From Planctellipticum variicoloris (GTDB taxonomy: Bacteria > Planctomycetota > Planctomycetia > Planctomycetales > Planctomycetaceae): a stretch of 64,000 nt of DNA. Shown here piece after piece: positions 35,131 through 44,010 of the stretch; the stretch's first letter is position 1; each line of letters starts with the position of its first letter. A program made the translations under genes and the position numbers. The notes under the pieces are model-generated. The model saw only the letters and a program-made list of their open reading frames with translations. It ran no database searches and was not told the DNA's origin. Where the stretch lies: the NCBI RefSeq assembly GCF_030622045.1, contig NZ_CP130886.1:2741557-2805556 (forward strand), in the 5' to 3' direction.

Positions 35131-35446
35131 TGCTGAAAATCGAGGCGTTGCCGCACCAGTCTGCAAAGTCTCTCGGGAAATCAGGGGCAGGCATGCTCGC
35201 CGCGGCAGCAGTGGAGTGCCGCGCGAATGGGCATGAACTTGCCCGTCGACTTCGGAAACCCGCAGTCGAGTCATGCTAAACCGCATCCCCGGCGGCGAAT
35301 CCGAGCGAGAAGTTCCGCACTCGAAACTTCGGCTCTCCGAAGAGCGACGCCGCCTGAATGAGATCCCGCGATCAACGGCTGCGGAATTTGCTCCACGGAG
35401 ATCTCCGACTGGACACGACTTCGCCGATCGGATTCGGAGCTGCCCG

Positions 35447-38400
35447 ATGATTTCACAGACACCTTCCCGCGAACCCCGCACCATCGTAGTGATCGGCAAC
35501 GGCATGGTCGGCCATCGCTTCTGCGAACGACTGGTCGAGTGCGATGTCGAAGATCAGTACCGGATCGTCACCTTCTGCGAAGAGTCCCGCCCCGCCTACG
35601 ACAGGGTTGGCCTGAGCAAATACTTCACGCACCGCGACGCCGGGCAGCTCATGCTCGCCGATCCCGCCTGGTACGCTGAGCACGACATCGAGCTGCACGT
35701 TGGCGACAAGGCGGTGAGCATCAACCGGTTTGACCGCGTGGTTGAATCGCAGCAGGGGCGACGAATCGGCTACGACATTCTGGTTCTGGCGACCGGGTCG
35801 TCGCCGTTCGTACCGCCAACACCCGGAGTGGACCTGCCCGGGGTGTTCGTCTACCGCACGATCGACGATCTCGACCAGATGCTGGCCTGGGGCGAATCGG
35901 CAAAACGGGCCGCGGTGATCGGCGGCGGACTCCTCGGGCTGGAAGCTGCCAAGGCCGTGCTCGATATGGGGCTGGAAGCCCACGTGGTCGAGTTCGCCCC
36001 CCGTCTGATGCCACGGCAGCTCGACGAGCGCGGCTCGCAGATTCTGGTAAGCCAGATCGAGTCGCTTGGGGCGAAAGTCCACCTGAATCGGCAGACCCGG
36101 CAGATTCTCGGCGAACACCGCGTCACCGGGATGGCGTTTGCGGACGAAACCAGCCTGGACGTCGACATGGTCGTCGTCTCAGCGGGCATCCGCCCCCGGG
36201 ACGAACTGGCGAAAGCCTGCGGGCTGGATCTCGGCCCGCGCGGCGGGGTGATCGTCAACGATGCCCTCCTGACCAGCGACCCGCACATTTACGCCATCGG
36301 CGAAGTCGCACTGCACCGCGGGATGATCTATGGCCTCGTGGCTCCCGGCTACGACATGGCCGAGACGCTGGCGAAGAACCTGACCGGGGATTCCGGCGAG
36401 TTTCGCGGCGCCGATCTGTCGACCAAGCTCAAGCTGATGGGAGTCGACGTCGCCTCGTTCGGGCAGTACGAGGCCGACGCCGATGTTGCGAAATGCGTCT
36501 CGTTCGAAGACCCGATCGCAGGAATCTACAAGAAGCTGCTGGTCACCTCTGACGGCCGGCATCTGCTGGGTGGGATGCTGGTCGGGGACGCGTCCGATTT
36601 CACGCGCCTGCTGTCGCTGTGCAAGAGCGGCAAGCCGCTGCCGGGCTCGGCGTCCGATCTGCTTGGAATGGGCGGGGCCGCCACGGCCGGAGCGGCGGAC
36701 CTCGACGATGATTGCCAGATCTGCTCGTGCAACAACGTCACCAAAGGGACGGTTTGCGCAGCGATCCGCGGAGGCGTCACGGCTGTCGGCGAACTCAAGA
36801 AGTGCACGAAGGCCGGTACCGGCTGCGGAGGTTGCATCCCGCTGGTCACGGACATTCTCAACGCGGAACTGAAACTCTCCGGGCAGAAGGTGGACCTGTC
36901 GCTGTGCGAGCATTTTGCCTACACCCGGCAGGAGCTGTTTCAGATTGTCAAAGTCAAAGGCTGCCGGACGTTCGACGCGCTGCTGGCCAGTCACGGCGCG
37001 GGGCACGGGTGCGAGATCTGCAAGCCGGCAGTGGCGTCGATTCTCGCCAGCCTGTGGAACGATCCGATCCTGAAACGCGAACATGCCACGCTGCAGGACA
37101 CCAACGACCGGTTCCTGGCGAATATTCAGCGGGGCGGGCTCTACTCAGTGGTGCCGCGGGTCGCCGGCGGTGAAGTCACACCCGACAAGTTGATCGCCCT
37201 GGGGACCGTTGCGAAGAAGTTCGGTCTCTACACGAAGATCACCGGCGGGCAGCGGGTGGATCTTTTCGGTGCGCGGGTTCAGGATCTCCCCGACATCTGG
37301 GCGGATCTGGTGGAGGCGGGCTTTGAGAGCGGCCATGCCTACGGAAAATCACTTCGGACGGTGAAGAGCTGCGTCGGATCGACCTGGTGCCGGTATGGCG
37401 TGGGGGACTCCGTCGGTTTCGCGATTCGCATAGAAAACCGCTACAAGGGGCTCCGCTCGCCGCACAAGCTCAAAGGGGGCGTCTCCGGCTGCGTGCGCGA
37501 ATGCGCCGAGGCCCAGGGGAAAGACTTCGGACTGATCGCCACCGAGCAAGGCTACAACCTCTACGTGTGCGGTAATGGCGGCGCGAAGCCCCGGCATGCC
37601 GACCTGCTGGCGGCCGATCTCGACGAAGAAACCTGCATCCGCTATCTCGACCGCTTCCTGATGTATTACGTCACCACGGCAGACCGGCTGACGCGGACCT
37701 CCGTCTGGCTCGACAAGCTGGAGGGGGGAATCGAACACCTGCGGGCCGTGGTCATCGACGACAAGCTCGGGCTGTGCGCCGATCTCGAAGCGATGATGCA
37801 GCGCGTCGTCGATACCTACCGTTGCGAATGGAAAGACGTCGTCGACGATCCGGAACTGCAGCAGCGGTTCCGGCAGTTCGTCAACACGGACGAAAGCGAG
37901 CCGGACATCGAGTTCGTCTCCGAACGGGGCCAGTCTCGCCCCGCCGACTGGCCAGATGAGGCGGAACTTGCCCAGCTCCAGTTGCCGAACGGCAAGGCTT
38001 ATATTCCGGCAATCGATGGCCGGACCTGGGTGCGCGTCGGGAACGTCAAGGATTTTCCCCAGGATGGCGGCGGAACCATCCGCTACGGATATGCGCAGAT
38101 CGCAGTCTTTCAGTTCGCCAGCCGCGGCGAATGGTACGCCACCTCCAACATGTGTCCCCACAAGCGGGAGTTCGTGCTCTCGCGCGGCATCCTGGGGGAC
38201 GTGCAGGGTGAACCGAAGGTCGCCTGCCCGCTCCACAAGAAGACGTTCTCACTCAAAACAGGCCAGTGCCTGACTGGCGAGGAATACGTGATCGACACCT
38301 ACCCGGTGAAGATCGATGGCGACGATGTCCTGTTATACCTGCCGCCCCCCGGGCGCCTGGCCGAGGCGCCGGCGGTCGAGCAGCGCCGGTGCGGGACAGG

Positions 38401-38449
38401 CTGCCATTCCTGCAGCGGCAGTCCGGTGGCAATCGGTCAGTCGGTCTAA
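35447..38449 (+). CDS. nirB: NirB-NirD fusion: NAD(P)H nitrite reductase
   Basis: 1000 residues from ATG 35447, which has GGAG upstream; the frame is open further upstream without conserved content. An FAD/NAD(P)-binding reductase region (about 1-400) has VVIGNGMVGHRFCE and AAVIGGGLLGLEAA. BFD-like [2Fe-2S] cysteines are in CSCNNVTKGTVC and CGGC (about 424-460). The ferredoxin-like and siroheme/[4Fe-4S] domain has CVGSTWC (about 642) and GCVRECAEAQGKDFG (about 682). The C-terminal NirD-like domain carries a full Rieske ligand set (CPHK about 903, CPLH about 927), which E. coli NirD lacks. A short tail has CGTGCHSCSG. It reduces nitrite to ammonium in the cytoplasm. Confidence 0.94.
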   Translation: MISQTPSREPRTIVVIGNGMVGHRFCERLVECDVEDQYRIVTFCEESRPAYDRVGLSKYFTHRDAGQLMLADPAWYAEHDIELHVGDKAVSINRFDRVVESQQGRRIGYDILVLATGSSPFVPPTPGVDLPGVFVYRTIDDLDQMLAWGESAKRAAVIGGGLLGLEAAKAVLDMGLEAHVVEFAPRLMPRQLDERGSQILVSQIESLGAKVHLNRQTRQILGEHRVTGMAFADETSLDVDMVVVSAGIRPRDELAKACGLDLGPRGGVIVNDALLTSDPHIYAIGEVALHRGMIYGLVAPGYDMAETLAKNLTGDSGEFRGADLSTKLKLMGVDVASFGQYEADADVAKCVSFEDPIAGIYKKLLVTSDGRHLLGGMLVGDASDFTRLLSLCKSGKPLPGSASDLLGMGGAATAGAADLDDDCQICSCNNVTKGTVCAAIRGGVTAVGELKKCTKAGTGCGGCIPLVTDILNAELKLSGQKVDLSLCEHFAYTRQELFQIVKVKGCRTFDALLASHGAGHGCEICKPAVASILASLWNDPILKREHATLQDTNDRFLANIQRGGLYSVVPRVAGGEVTPDKLIALGTVAKKFGLYTKITGGQRVDLFGARVQDLPDIWADLVEAGFESGHAYGKSLRTVKSCVGSTWCRYGVGDSVGFAIRIENRYKGLRSPHKLKGGVSGCVRECAEAQGKDFGLIATEQGYNLYVCGNGGAKPRHADLLAADLDEETCIRYLDRFLMYYVTTADRLTRTSVWLDKLEGGIEHLRAVVIDDKLGLCADLEAMMQRVVDTYRCEWKDVVDDPELQQRFRQFVNTDESEPDIEFVSERGQSRPADWPDEAELAQLQLPNGKAYIPAIDGRTWVRVGNVKDFPQDGGGTIRYGYAQIAVFQFASRGEWYATSNMCPHKREFVLSRGILGDVQGEPKVACPLHKKTFSLKTGQCLTGEEYVIDTYPVKIDGDDVLLYLPPPGRLAEAPAVEQRRCGTGCHSCSGSPVAIGQSV

Positions 38450-38491
38450 ACCAGCGACATCGATTCTCGAACAATGCGTCTTTTAGTCTTG

Positions 38492-38570
38492 TCCCCTCTC
38501 CCGCTGTCTTCAGCGGGAGAGGGCCAGGGTGAGGGTCTTCGAATGTGCCGAAGCGTCGTCCACGGAGAAG
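38492..38570. repeat. Dispersed hairpin repeat, copy 1
   Basis: A 13-bp perfect stem (CCCTCTCCCGCTG 38494-38506 with 38511-38523, loop TCTT) is followed by a conserved 3' part ending in TCCACGGAGAAG. It starts 45 bases after the nirBD stop. A second copy lies at 55779-55858, with a base-pair-preserving change in the stem. Confidence 0.8.
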
Positions 38571-38633
38571 AGTCGGCGCGCCTCACATTCGTGGCCGGTG
38601 ATTGAGTCCTTCTCGTGCGGAAGAGCGAATCCC

Positions 38634-40328
38634 GTGAAAACCGACCTGCCGCTCCCCGTGCTCGAAAGCCCGAGCCTCCCCTCGTTCCTGGAAGAACTCC
38701 TCGGGGCGCAGCAGGACCTCACCGCCGTCGAACGCTTCGCCCAGCTCCACGCGGCGGACACGCTGCCGGCCCAGGCCAAATACTACCGCTCGCTCCTGCC
38801 GGCGAAACCGCCGGGACCGGGCGAGCAGTATGCCTTCGAAGTCGACCTCGATCGCTGCTCCGGCTGCAAAGCCTGTGTCACCGCCTGCCATTCCCTCAAC
38901 GGACTCGACGAACACGAAACCTGGCGGGACGTCGGGCTGCTGGTCGGCGGAACCAGCTCGCTCCCGGTCATTCAGCACGTCACCGCGGCCTGCCACCACT
39001 GCGTCGATCCCGCCTGCATGAACGGCTGCCCGACGCGGGCTTACGAAAAAGACCCCGTCACCGGCATCGTGCGGCACCTCGACGATCAATGCTTCGGCTG
39101 CCAGTATTGCGTCCTGGCCTGCCCCTACGACGTGCCGAAATACAGCCACAAAAAGGGCATCGTCCGCAAGTGCGACATGTGCTCCCAGCGGCTGGCCGTC
39201 GGGGAAGCCCCCGCCTGCGTACAGGCCTGTCCGCACGAGGCGATCCGGATTCAGGTGGTCTCGAAGGCCGATGTCGCCGCGGACTGCGAGGCCAACGTCT
39301 TTCTGCCAGGGGCGCCCGATCCGCAATTGACCGTCCCGACGACGACCTATCGCACGCAGAAGGTCTTTCCGCGCAACATGCTGCCGGCCGACTACTACAA
39401 TGTCCGGATCGAGGACGCCCACGCTCCGCTGATCGTGATGCTCGTGCTGACGCAGCTTTCGGTCGGAGCCTGTTTCGTCAGTGCGGCCCTCTATGCGGGG
39501 GCGACGACGCCGATGATTGACGCCATCCGGCCCTGGCAGGCGGTCACAGCCCTCTGCTTCGGGCTGCTGGCGCTCGGGTCCTCGACCTTGCATCTCGGCC
39601 GTCCCCACCTCGCCTGGCGGGCGTTTCTGGGGCTGCGGACGTCATGGCTGAGCCGCGAAATCGTCGCGTTCGGCGTCTTCGCGAAGACCGCCGCGCTCTA
39701 TGCCGCCGGGATGACGTTTCTCCCCTGGCTGATGACGATGGCCGTGACTTTATGGTACGTGCTGCAGGCGGGGGTGCTCCTCAGCGGACTGGCGGGCGTC
39801 TTTTGCTCGGCGATGATCTACCACTGGACGCGCCGCCCGACCTGGTCGGGACCGCGGACGTTCCTGCGATTCTTCGGCACGGCGGCGTGGCTGGGACTGA
39901 CGGCGACGCTGCTTGCAGCGACGATCGCCGCCGCGCTGAGTCGCGATCTGAGCGTCGGCCCGGTCCTGTCCGAGTTCGTCGGCCGACTGGGCTGGCCGCT
40001 GATGACGGCGGCTGCGGCCAAACTGGCGTACGAAGCGCAGGATCTGCTCCATCGCTTCGACCGGCACCATACCTCCCTGAAACGGGTCGCCAGGTTGCAG
40101 ACGGGGCCGCTGTCACTCCTGTCGATTGGCAGATTCACCCTGGGAGTCCTGGGCGGTCTCGTTCTCCCCTGGATGATGCTGCAGGAGACCGCGCAGACGT
40201 CGGCGTCCACCTGGGTTGTGCTGGTCGGCTTGACATTCGGGCTGTCGCTGGCAGGCGAACTGGCCGAACGGACGCTGTTCTTCATGACCGCGGTGGCGCC
40301 GCGGATGCCGGGAGCGGTGCGCACATGA
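38634..40328 (+). CDS. DmsB-DmsC-like fusion: four-[4Fe-4S] protein with membrane anchor
   Basis: 564 residues from GTG 38634 (GGAAGAG upstream); the longer frame runs into the hairpin repeat. Residues 66-210 hold four complete [4Fe-4S] motifs: [40 protein letters not shown] and CDMC...CVQAC. Residues 265-555 carry about eight membrane spans with the pattern of DmsC/NrfD-type quinol-oxidising anchors. It should pass electrons from the quinol pool to the molybdoenzyme encoded next, with which it overlaps by 4 bases (ATGA). No Tat signal is seen on it or its partner, so the Fe-S domain is probably cytoplasmic. Confidence 0.92.
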   Translation: MKTDLPLPVLESPSLPSFLEELLGAQQDLTAVERFAQLHAADTLPAQAKYYRSLLPAKPPGPGEQYAFEVDLDRCSGCKACVTACHSLNGLDEHETWRDVGLLVGGTSSLPVIQHVTAACHHCVDPACMNGCPTRAYEKDPVTGIVRHLDDQCFGCQYCVLACPYDVPKYSHKKGIVRKCDMCSQRLAVGEAPACVQACPHEAIRIQVVSKADVAADCEANVFLPGAPDPQLTVPTTTYRTQKVFPRNMLPADYYNVRIEDAHAPLIVMLVLTQLSVGACFVSAALYAGATTPMIDAIRPWQAVTALCFGLLALGSSTLHLGRPHLAWRAFLGLRTSWLSREIVAFGVFAKTAALYAAGMTFLPWLMTMAVTLWYVLQAGVLLSGLAGVFCSAMIYHWTRRPTWSGPRTFLRFFGTAAWLGLTATLLAATIAAALSRDLSVGPVLSEFVGRLGWPLMTAAAAKLAYEAQDLLHRFDRHHTSLKRVARLQTGPLSLLSIGRFTLGVLGGLVLPWMMLQETAQTSASTWVVLVGLTFGLSLAGELAERTLFFMTAVAPRMPGAVRT

Positions 40329-42523
40329 TTCCCAAGGCCGTCCAGGAACTGATCCGCGCCCACACCGGGCCATTGACTCGCGAGCTCGTCCAGAAACCCA
40401 GCCGGTTCGGACTGGGCCAGCTTCCGGTCCGCAATCATCCGGACGCCACGACCACGCTGGTCTGTGGGTTCTGCTCGACGGGTTGCGGGCTCAACGTCCA
40501 TCTGCGAGACGGCGAGGCGATCGGGCTGTCGCCGAGCTCCGACTATCCCGTCAATCTCGGCATGGCCTGTCCCAAGGGCTGGGAAGCGCTGCGCGTGCTC
40601 GCCAGCCCGGACCGAGCCACGACGCCGCTGCTGCGAAACGCCGGCGGGAAGCTCGAACCGGTCGACTGGACCACGGCGGCGCACACCTTCGTCGGGCGGA
40701 TGCGGAGTCTCCAGGAACGGCACGGGGCCGAGTCCGTGGCCTGGCTGGGCACCGGCCAAGCGACGGTCGAAGAACTGGCGTTCCTTGGAGCGCTGGGAAA
40801 ATTCGGCCTGGGGATGCTTCACGGCGACGGGAACACCCGGCAGTGCATGGCCACGGCGGCAGTCGCGTACAAGCAGTCCTTCGGCTTTGATGCCCCGCCG
40901 TTTGCATACTCCGACCTGGAAGAATCGGACGTCCTGATTTTCGTCGGCGCCAATCCCTGCATCGCACACCCCATTCTGTGGGAGCGCGTGATGCGGAATC
41001 GTCGCTCGCCGAAGGTCGTCGTCATCGACCCTCGGCGGACCGAAACGGCGATGGCGGCCACGCACCATCTCGCGCTTCAGCCCAAAAGCGACCTGGTCCT
41101 GTTCTATGGCCTGGCGCAAATGCTGATCGAGCGGGGCTGGATGGACGAGGATTATCTCGCCGGGCACACGACTGGCTTTGATGGTTTTCGCGCGCACGTG
41201 GCGAATTATCCGCTGGAAGTCGTCTGCCGGGAAACCGGGCTGGAGGCAGCGCGGATCGAAGAGCTGACCCGGCTAATTCACGATCATGAGCGGGTTTCGT
41301 TCTGGTGGACGATGGGGGTCAATCAGTCTTACGAGGGGGTCCGCGTCGCCCAGAGCCTGATCAACCTGGCGCTGATGACCGGAAACATGGGCCGGCCGGG
41401 AACCGGGGCGAACTCGATCACCGGCCAGTGCAATGCGATGGGCTCCCGCCTTTTCAGCAACACCACCGGAATCGTCGGCGGGCGGGACTTCAAGAACCCG
41501 CAGGATCGCGCCGACGTCGCGGAGATCCTGGACATCCCTGTCGAGAAGATCCCCGATCGCGACAGTTGGAGCTACCACGAGATCCTGGAGGGAATTCTGC
41601 AGGGGAAGATCAAGGGCTTGTGGGTCGTCGCCACCAATCCCGCCCATTCCTGGATCAATCAGGACCAGGCCCGCGACATTCTGAGCCGGCTGGAGTTTCT
41701 GGTCGTCCAGGACATGTACGTCTCCACGGAAACGGCCCAGCTCGCCCACCTGGTTCTGCCGGCCGCCGGCTGGGGAGAAAAGGAGGGGACCTTCATCAAT
41801 TCGGAGCGACGGTTCTCCCCGATCAAACAGGTCTCCCGTGCTCCGGGGCAGGCCCTGTCGGACTTTCGCATCTTTCAACTCATCGCGCGGGCGGCCGGTT
41901 TGCAGGAAATGTTCCGCGAGTGGTCGTCTCCGGAGGCCGTGTTTCAGATCCTGAAACGACTCTCCGCCGGGCAGCCGTGCGATATCACCGGGATCGAAGA
42001 TTACCAGCATCTCGACCGGGCAGGGGGAATCCAGTGGCCCTGTCCCGAAGAAAGCGGTGAAGTCGCCCAGGAACGCCGACTGTTCGAAGACGGCAGGTTT
42101 TATCACGCCGACAAAAAGGCGAAACTCCTTTACGAAGCTCCGCGTCCCATGCCCGAACCTCCCGATGCAGCGTGGCCGCTGATTCTGTTGACCGGCCGTG
42201 GGAGCGTGGCCCAGTGGCATACCCAGACCCGCACGGCGAAATCCGACGTGCTGCGCAAGCTCGCCCCTACCAGTCTGTATGTGGAAATCAACCCGACCGA
42301 CGCCCGGAAGGCCGGGATTGAACCCCAGCAGACCGTCATCGTGGAGTCCCGCCGGGCGGCTGTATCGGCCAAGGCCTTCCTCACGCCCCAGGTCGCGCCG
42401 GGGCAGATTTTCCTGCCGATGCACTATCCGGAAGTCAACCGCCTGACCGACGCCGTGTTCGATCCGTACTCGAAACAACCGTCGTATAAGGCGTGTGCCG
42501 TGCGGATTCGGAAGGCCGACTGA
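40325..42523 (+). CDS. nasA: Assimilatory nitrate reductase, catalytic subunit (NasA/NarB-like)
   Basis: 732 residues starting at ATG 40325, overlapping the previous gene. The N-terminal [4Fe-4S] ligands are CGFCSTGC (from about residue 47) and MACPKGW (about 83). Molybdopterin-binding regions follow: [68 protein letters not shown], and the C-terminal dinucleotide-binding domain (about 615-730; [30 protein letters not shown]). It lacks a Tat signal and the C-terminal BFD domain of some NasA proteins. It fits cytoplasmic nitrate reductase receiving electrons from the preceding subunit. Formate dehydrogenase relatives are an alternative, but the NirBD neighbour favours nitrate. Confidence 0.9.
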   Translation: MIPKAVQELIRAHTGPLTRELVQKPSRFGLGQLPVRNHPDATTTLVCGFCSTGCGLNVHLRDGEAIGLSPSSDYPVNLGMACPKGWEALRVLASPDRATTPLLRNAGGKLEPVDWTTAAHTFVGRMRSLQERHGAESVAWLGTGQATVEELAFLGALGKFGLGMLHGDGNTRQCMATAAVAYKQSFGFDAPPFAYSDLEESDVLIFVGANPCIAHPILWERVMRNRRSPKVVVIDPRRTETAMAATHHLALQPKSDLVLFYGLAQMLIERGWMDEDYLAGHTTGFDGFRAHVANYPLEVVCRETGLEAARIEELTRLIHDHERVSFWWTMGVNQSYEGVRVAQSLINLALMTGNMGRPGTGANSITGQCNAMGSRLFSNTTGIVGGRDFKNPQDRADVAEILDIPVEKIPDRDSWSYHEILEGILQGKIKGLWVVATNPAHSWINQDQARDILSRLEFLVVQDMYVSTETAQLAHLVLPAAGWGEKEGTFINSERRFSPIKQVSRAPGQALSDFRIFQLIARAAGLQEMFREWSSPEAVFQILKRLSAGQPCDITGIEDYQHLDRAGGIQWPCPEESGEVAQERRLFEDGRFYHADKKAKLLYEAPRPMPEPPDAAWPLILLTGRGSVAQWHTQTRTAKSDVLRKLAPTSLYVEINPTDARKAGIEPQQTVIVESRRAAVSAKAFLTPQVAPGQIFLPMHYPEVNRLTDAVFDPYSKQPSYKACAVRIRKAD

Positions 42524-42648
42524 GCGGCGTTCAACCCGTCGCCGGCAAATGACTGAAGTTGCCAGGCGCAAGCAACCGTTGATAAGATGTCGAAACTTGC
42601 GGAGATAGGGTCTCGGCGAGTTTGCGTCTGGCGGAAAGTTGACGGGTT

Positions 42649-44007
42649 ATGCTGCGGATTCATTCGGGGCTGACGGGGCGATTCTGCGACGGCGTCAGTC
42701 GACGGCAGTTTCTGGAAGTCGGGTCGCTCAGCGCGATCGGGCTGTCGCTGTCGTCGCTGCTGCGAAGTCAGGCCCGGGCAGCGGACGCCGGCGGCAAGGC
42801 GGTCTCGCGAACCTCCCCGAAATCGGTGATCCTGGTCTGGCAGCACGGCGGCCCGTCACAGCTCGAAACCTTCGACATGAAGCCCCTGGCGCCCGCGGAG
42901 GTCCGCGGGCCCTATCGGCCGATCGCGTCGTCGCTGCCGGGGCTCGATGTCTGCGAGCTCTGCCCCGAGCAGGCCAAGGTGATGGATCGCTGCTCGGTCA
43001 TCCGCAGCTTCACGCACGGCAACGGCGATCACTGGGCCGCCGCTCATTGGATGCTCACCGGTCGCACAGGAGCGAATGGTTCCGACCGCGTACCGCGTCA
43101 GCCGTCAATGGGGGCCATCGCTTCCCACTTGCTCGGACCGCGAACGAAGGGAGCCCTGTCGACGGTCAACATGAACGACGGAGGCTTCGGATTCCACGGC
43201 GGAGCCTGGCTGGGAGTTTCCCACAATCCCTTCCGCTTCGGTGAGTTCAACTACGGCAACGAGGCCGGGAGGCTGCCGACCGGCGACCATAAGAGCTTTG
43301 CCCTCGTCGACGGTCTCAGCCGGGAAGGTCTGCTGGATCGCGTGTCGCTCCAGAAACAGCTCGACCGGCTGCAGGACAAGTTTTCGCAGAATGCGGTCTT
43401 CGATCAGCTCGACGCCGTCGATCAGCAGGCTCTGGATATCGTCCTCTCGGGACGGATTCGCGACGCATTCGATGTCTCAAAGGAGAGCGAATCCACCCGC
43501 CAACGCTTCGGCGACGGCTGGGGCGAGCAGGCCCTCGTCGCCCGCAGGCTCATCGAAGCGGGCGTCCGCTTCGTGACCCTCAACACCGGCTACTGGGACG
43601 ACCACGGAAATATCAAAGGGGGACTCGACCACAAGATGCCCCGGCACGACCGGGCGGTCGGCGTCCTGATTCAGGATCTCGCCGAGCGCGGAATGCTCGA
43701 CGACACCCTGGTGATGTCGGCCGGCGAGTTCGGCCGGACGCCGGTCATCAACAAGGACGCCGGACGCGACCACTGGCCGCAGGCCCAGAGCATTCTGCTG
43801 GCCGGCGGCGGCTACCGCCACGGCCAGGTGATCGGCAGCACGAACGCCAAGGCGGAATATCCGACGTCGCGTCCCGTCGGCGTCGAAGACTTCTGTGCCA
43901 TCATCTACGGCGCACTCGGCCTGCACGCCGACGACACCGTGATCGACCACACCGGCCGTCCGATGCACCTGCTGCCCAGCGGCACAATTCCATTCGAGCT
44001 GCTGTAG
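42649..44007 (+). CDS. DUF1501 protein with Tat signal
   Basis: 452 residues. A Tat motif SRRQFLEVGSL is at residues 17-27. The body has the DUF1501 hallmarks: SVILVWQHGGPSQLETFDMKP, HGNGDHWAAAHWMLTG, NLALS-like YGNEAGRLPTG, GVRFVTLNTGYWDDHGN, and the C-terminal GEFGRTPVINKDAGRDHWP with HTGRPMHLLP. These alkaline-phosphatase-superfamily proteins are expanded in planctomycetes, usually next to DUF1553/PSD1 proteins, but here it stands alone. The function is unproven. It converges with the RND gene, 3 bases apart. Confidence 0.93.
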   Translation: MLRIHSGLTGRFCDGVSRRQFLEVGSLSAIGLSLSSLLRSQARAADAGGKAVSRTSPKSVILVWQHGGPSQLETFDMKPLAPAEVRGPYRPIASSLPGLDVCELCPEQAKVMDRCSVIRSFTHGNGDHWAAAHWMLTGRTGANGSDRVPRQPSMGAIASHLLGPRTKGALSTVNMNDGGFGFHGGAWLGVSHNPFRFGEFNYGNEAGRLPTGDHKSFALVDGLSREGLLDRVSLQKQLDRLQDKFSQNAVFDQLDAVDQQALDIVLSGRIRDAFDVSKESESTRQRFGDGWGEQALVARRLIEAGVRFVTLNTGYWDDHGNIKGGLDHKMPRHDRAVGVLIQDLAERGMLDDTLVMSAGEFGRTPVINKDAGRDHWPQAQSILLAGGGYRHGQVIGSTNAKAEYPTSRPVGVEDFCAIIYGALGLHADDTVIDHTGRPMHLLPSGTIPFELL

Positions 44008-44010
44008 CTG

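Noticed and set aside
38529-38633. N-terminal extension of the DmsBC-like gene
   Set aside because: It is translation of the hairpin repeat tail; the GTG at 38634 has a purine-rich site upstream.
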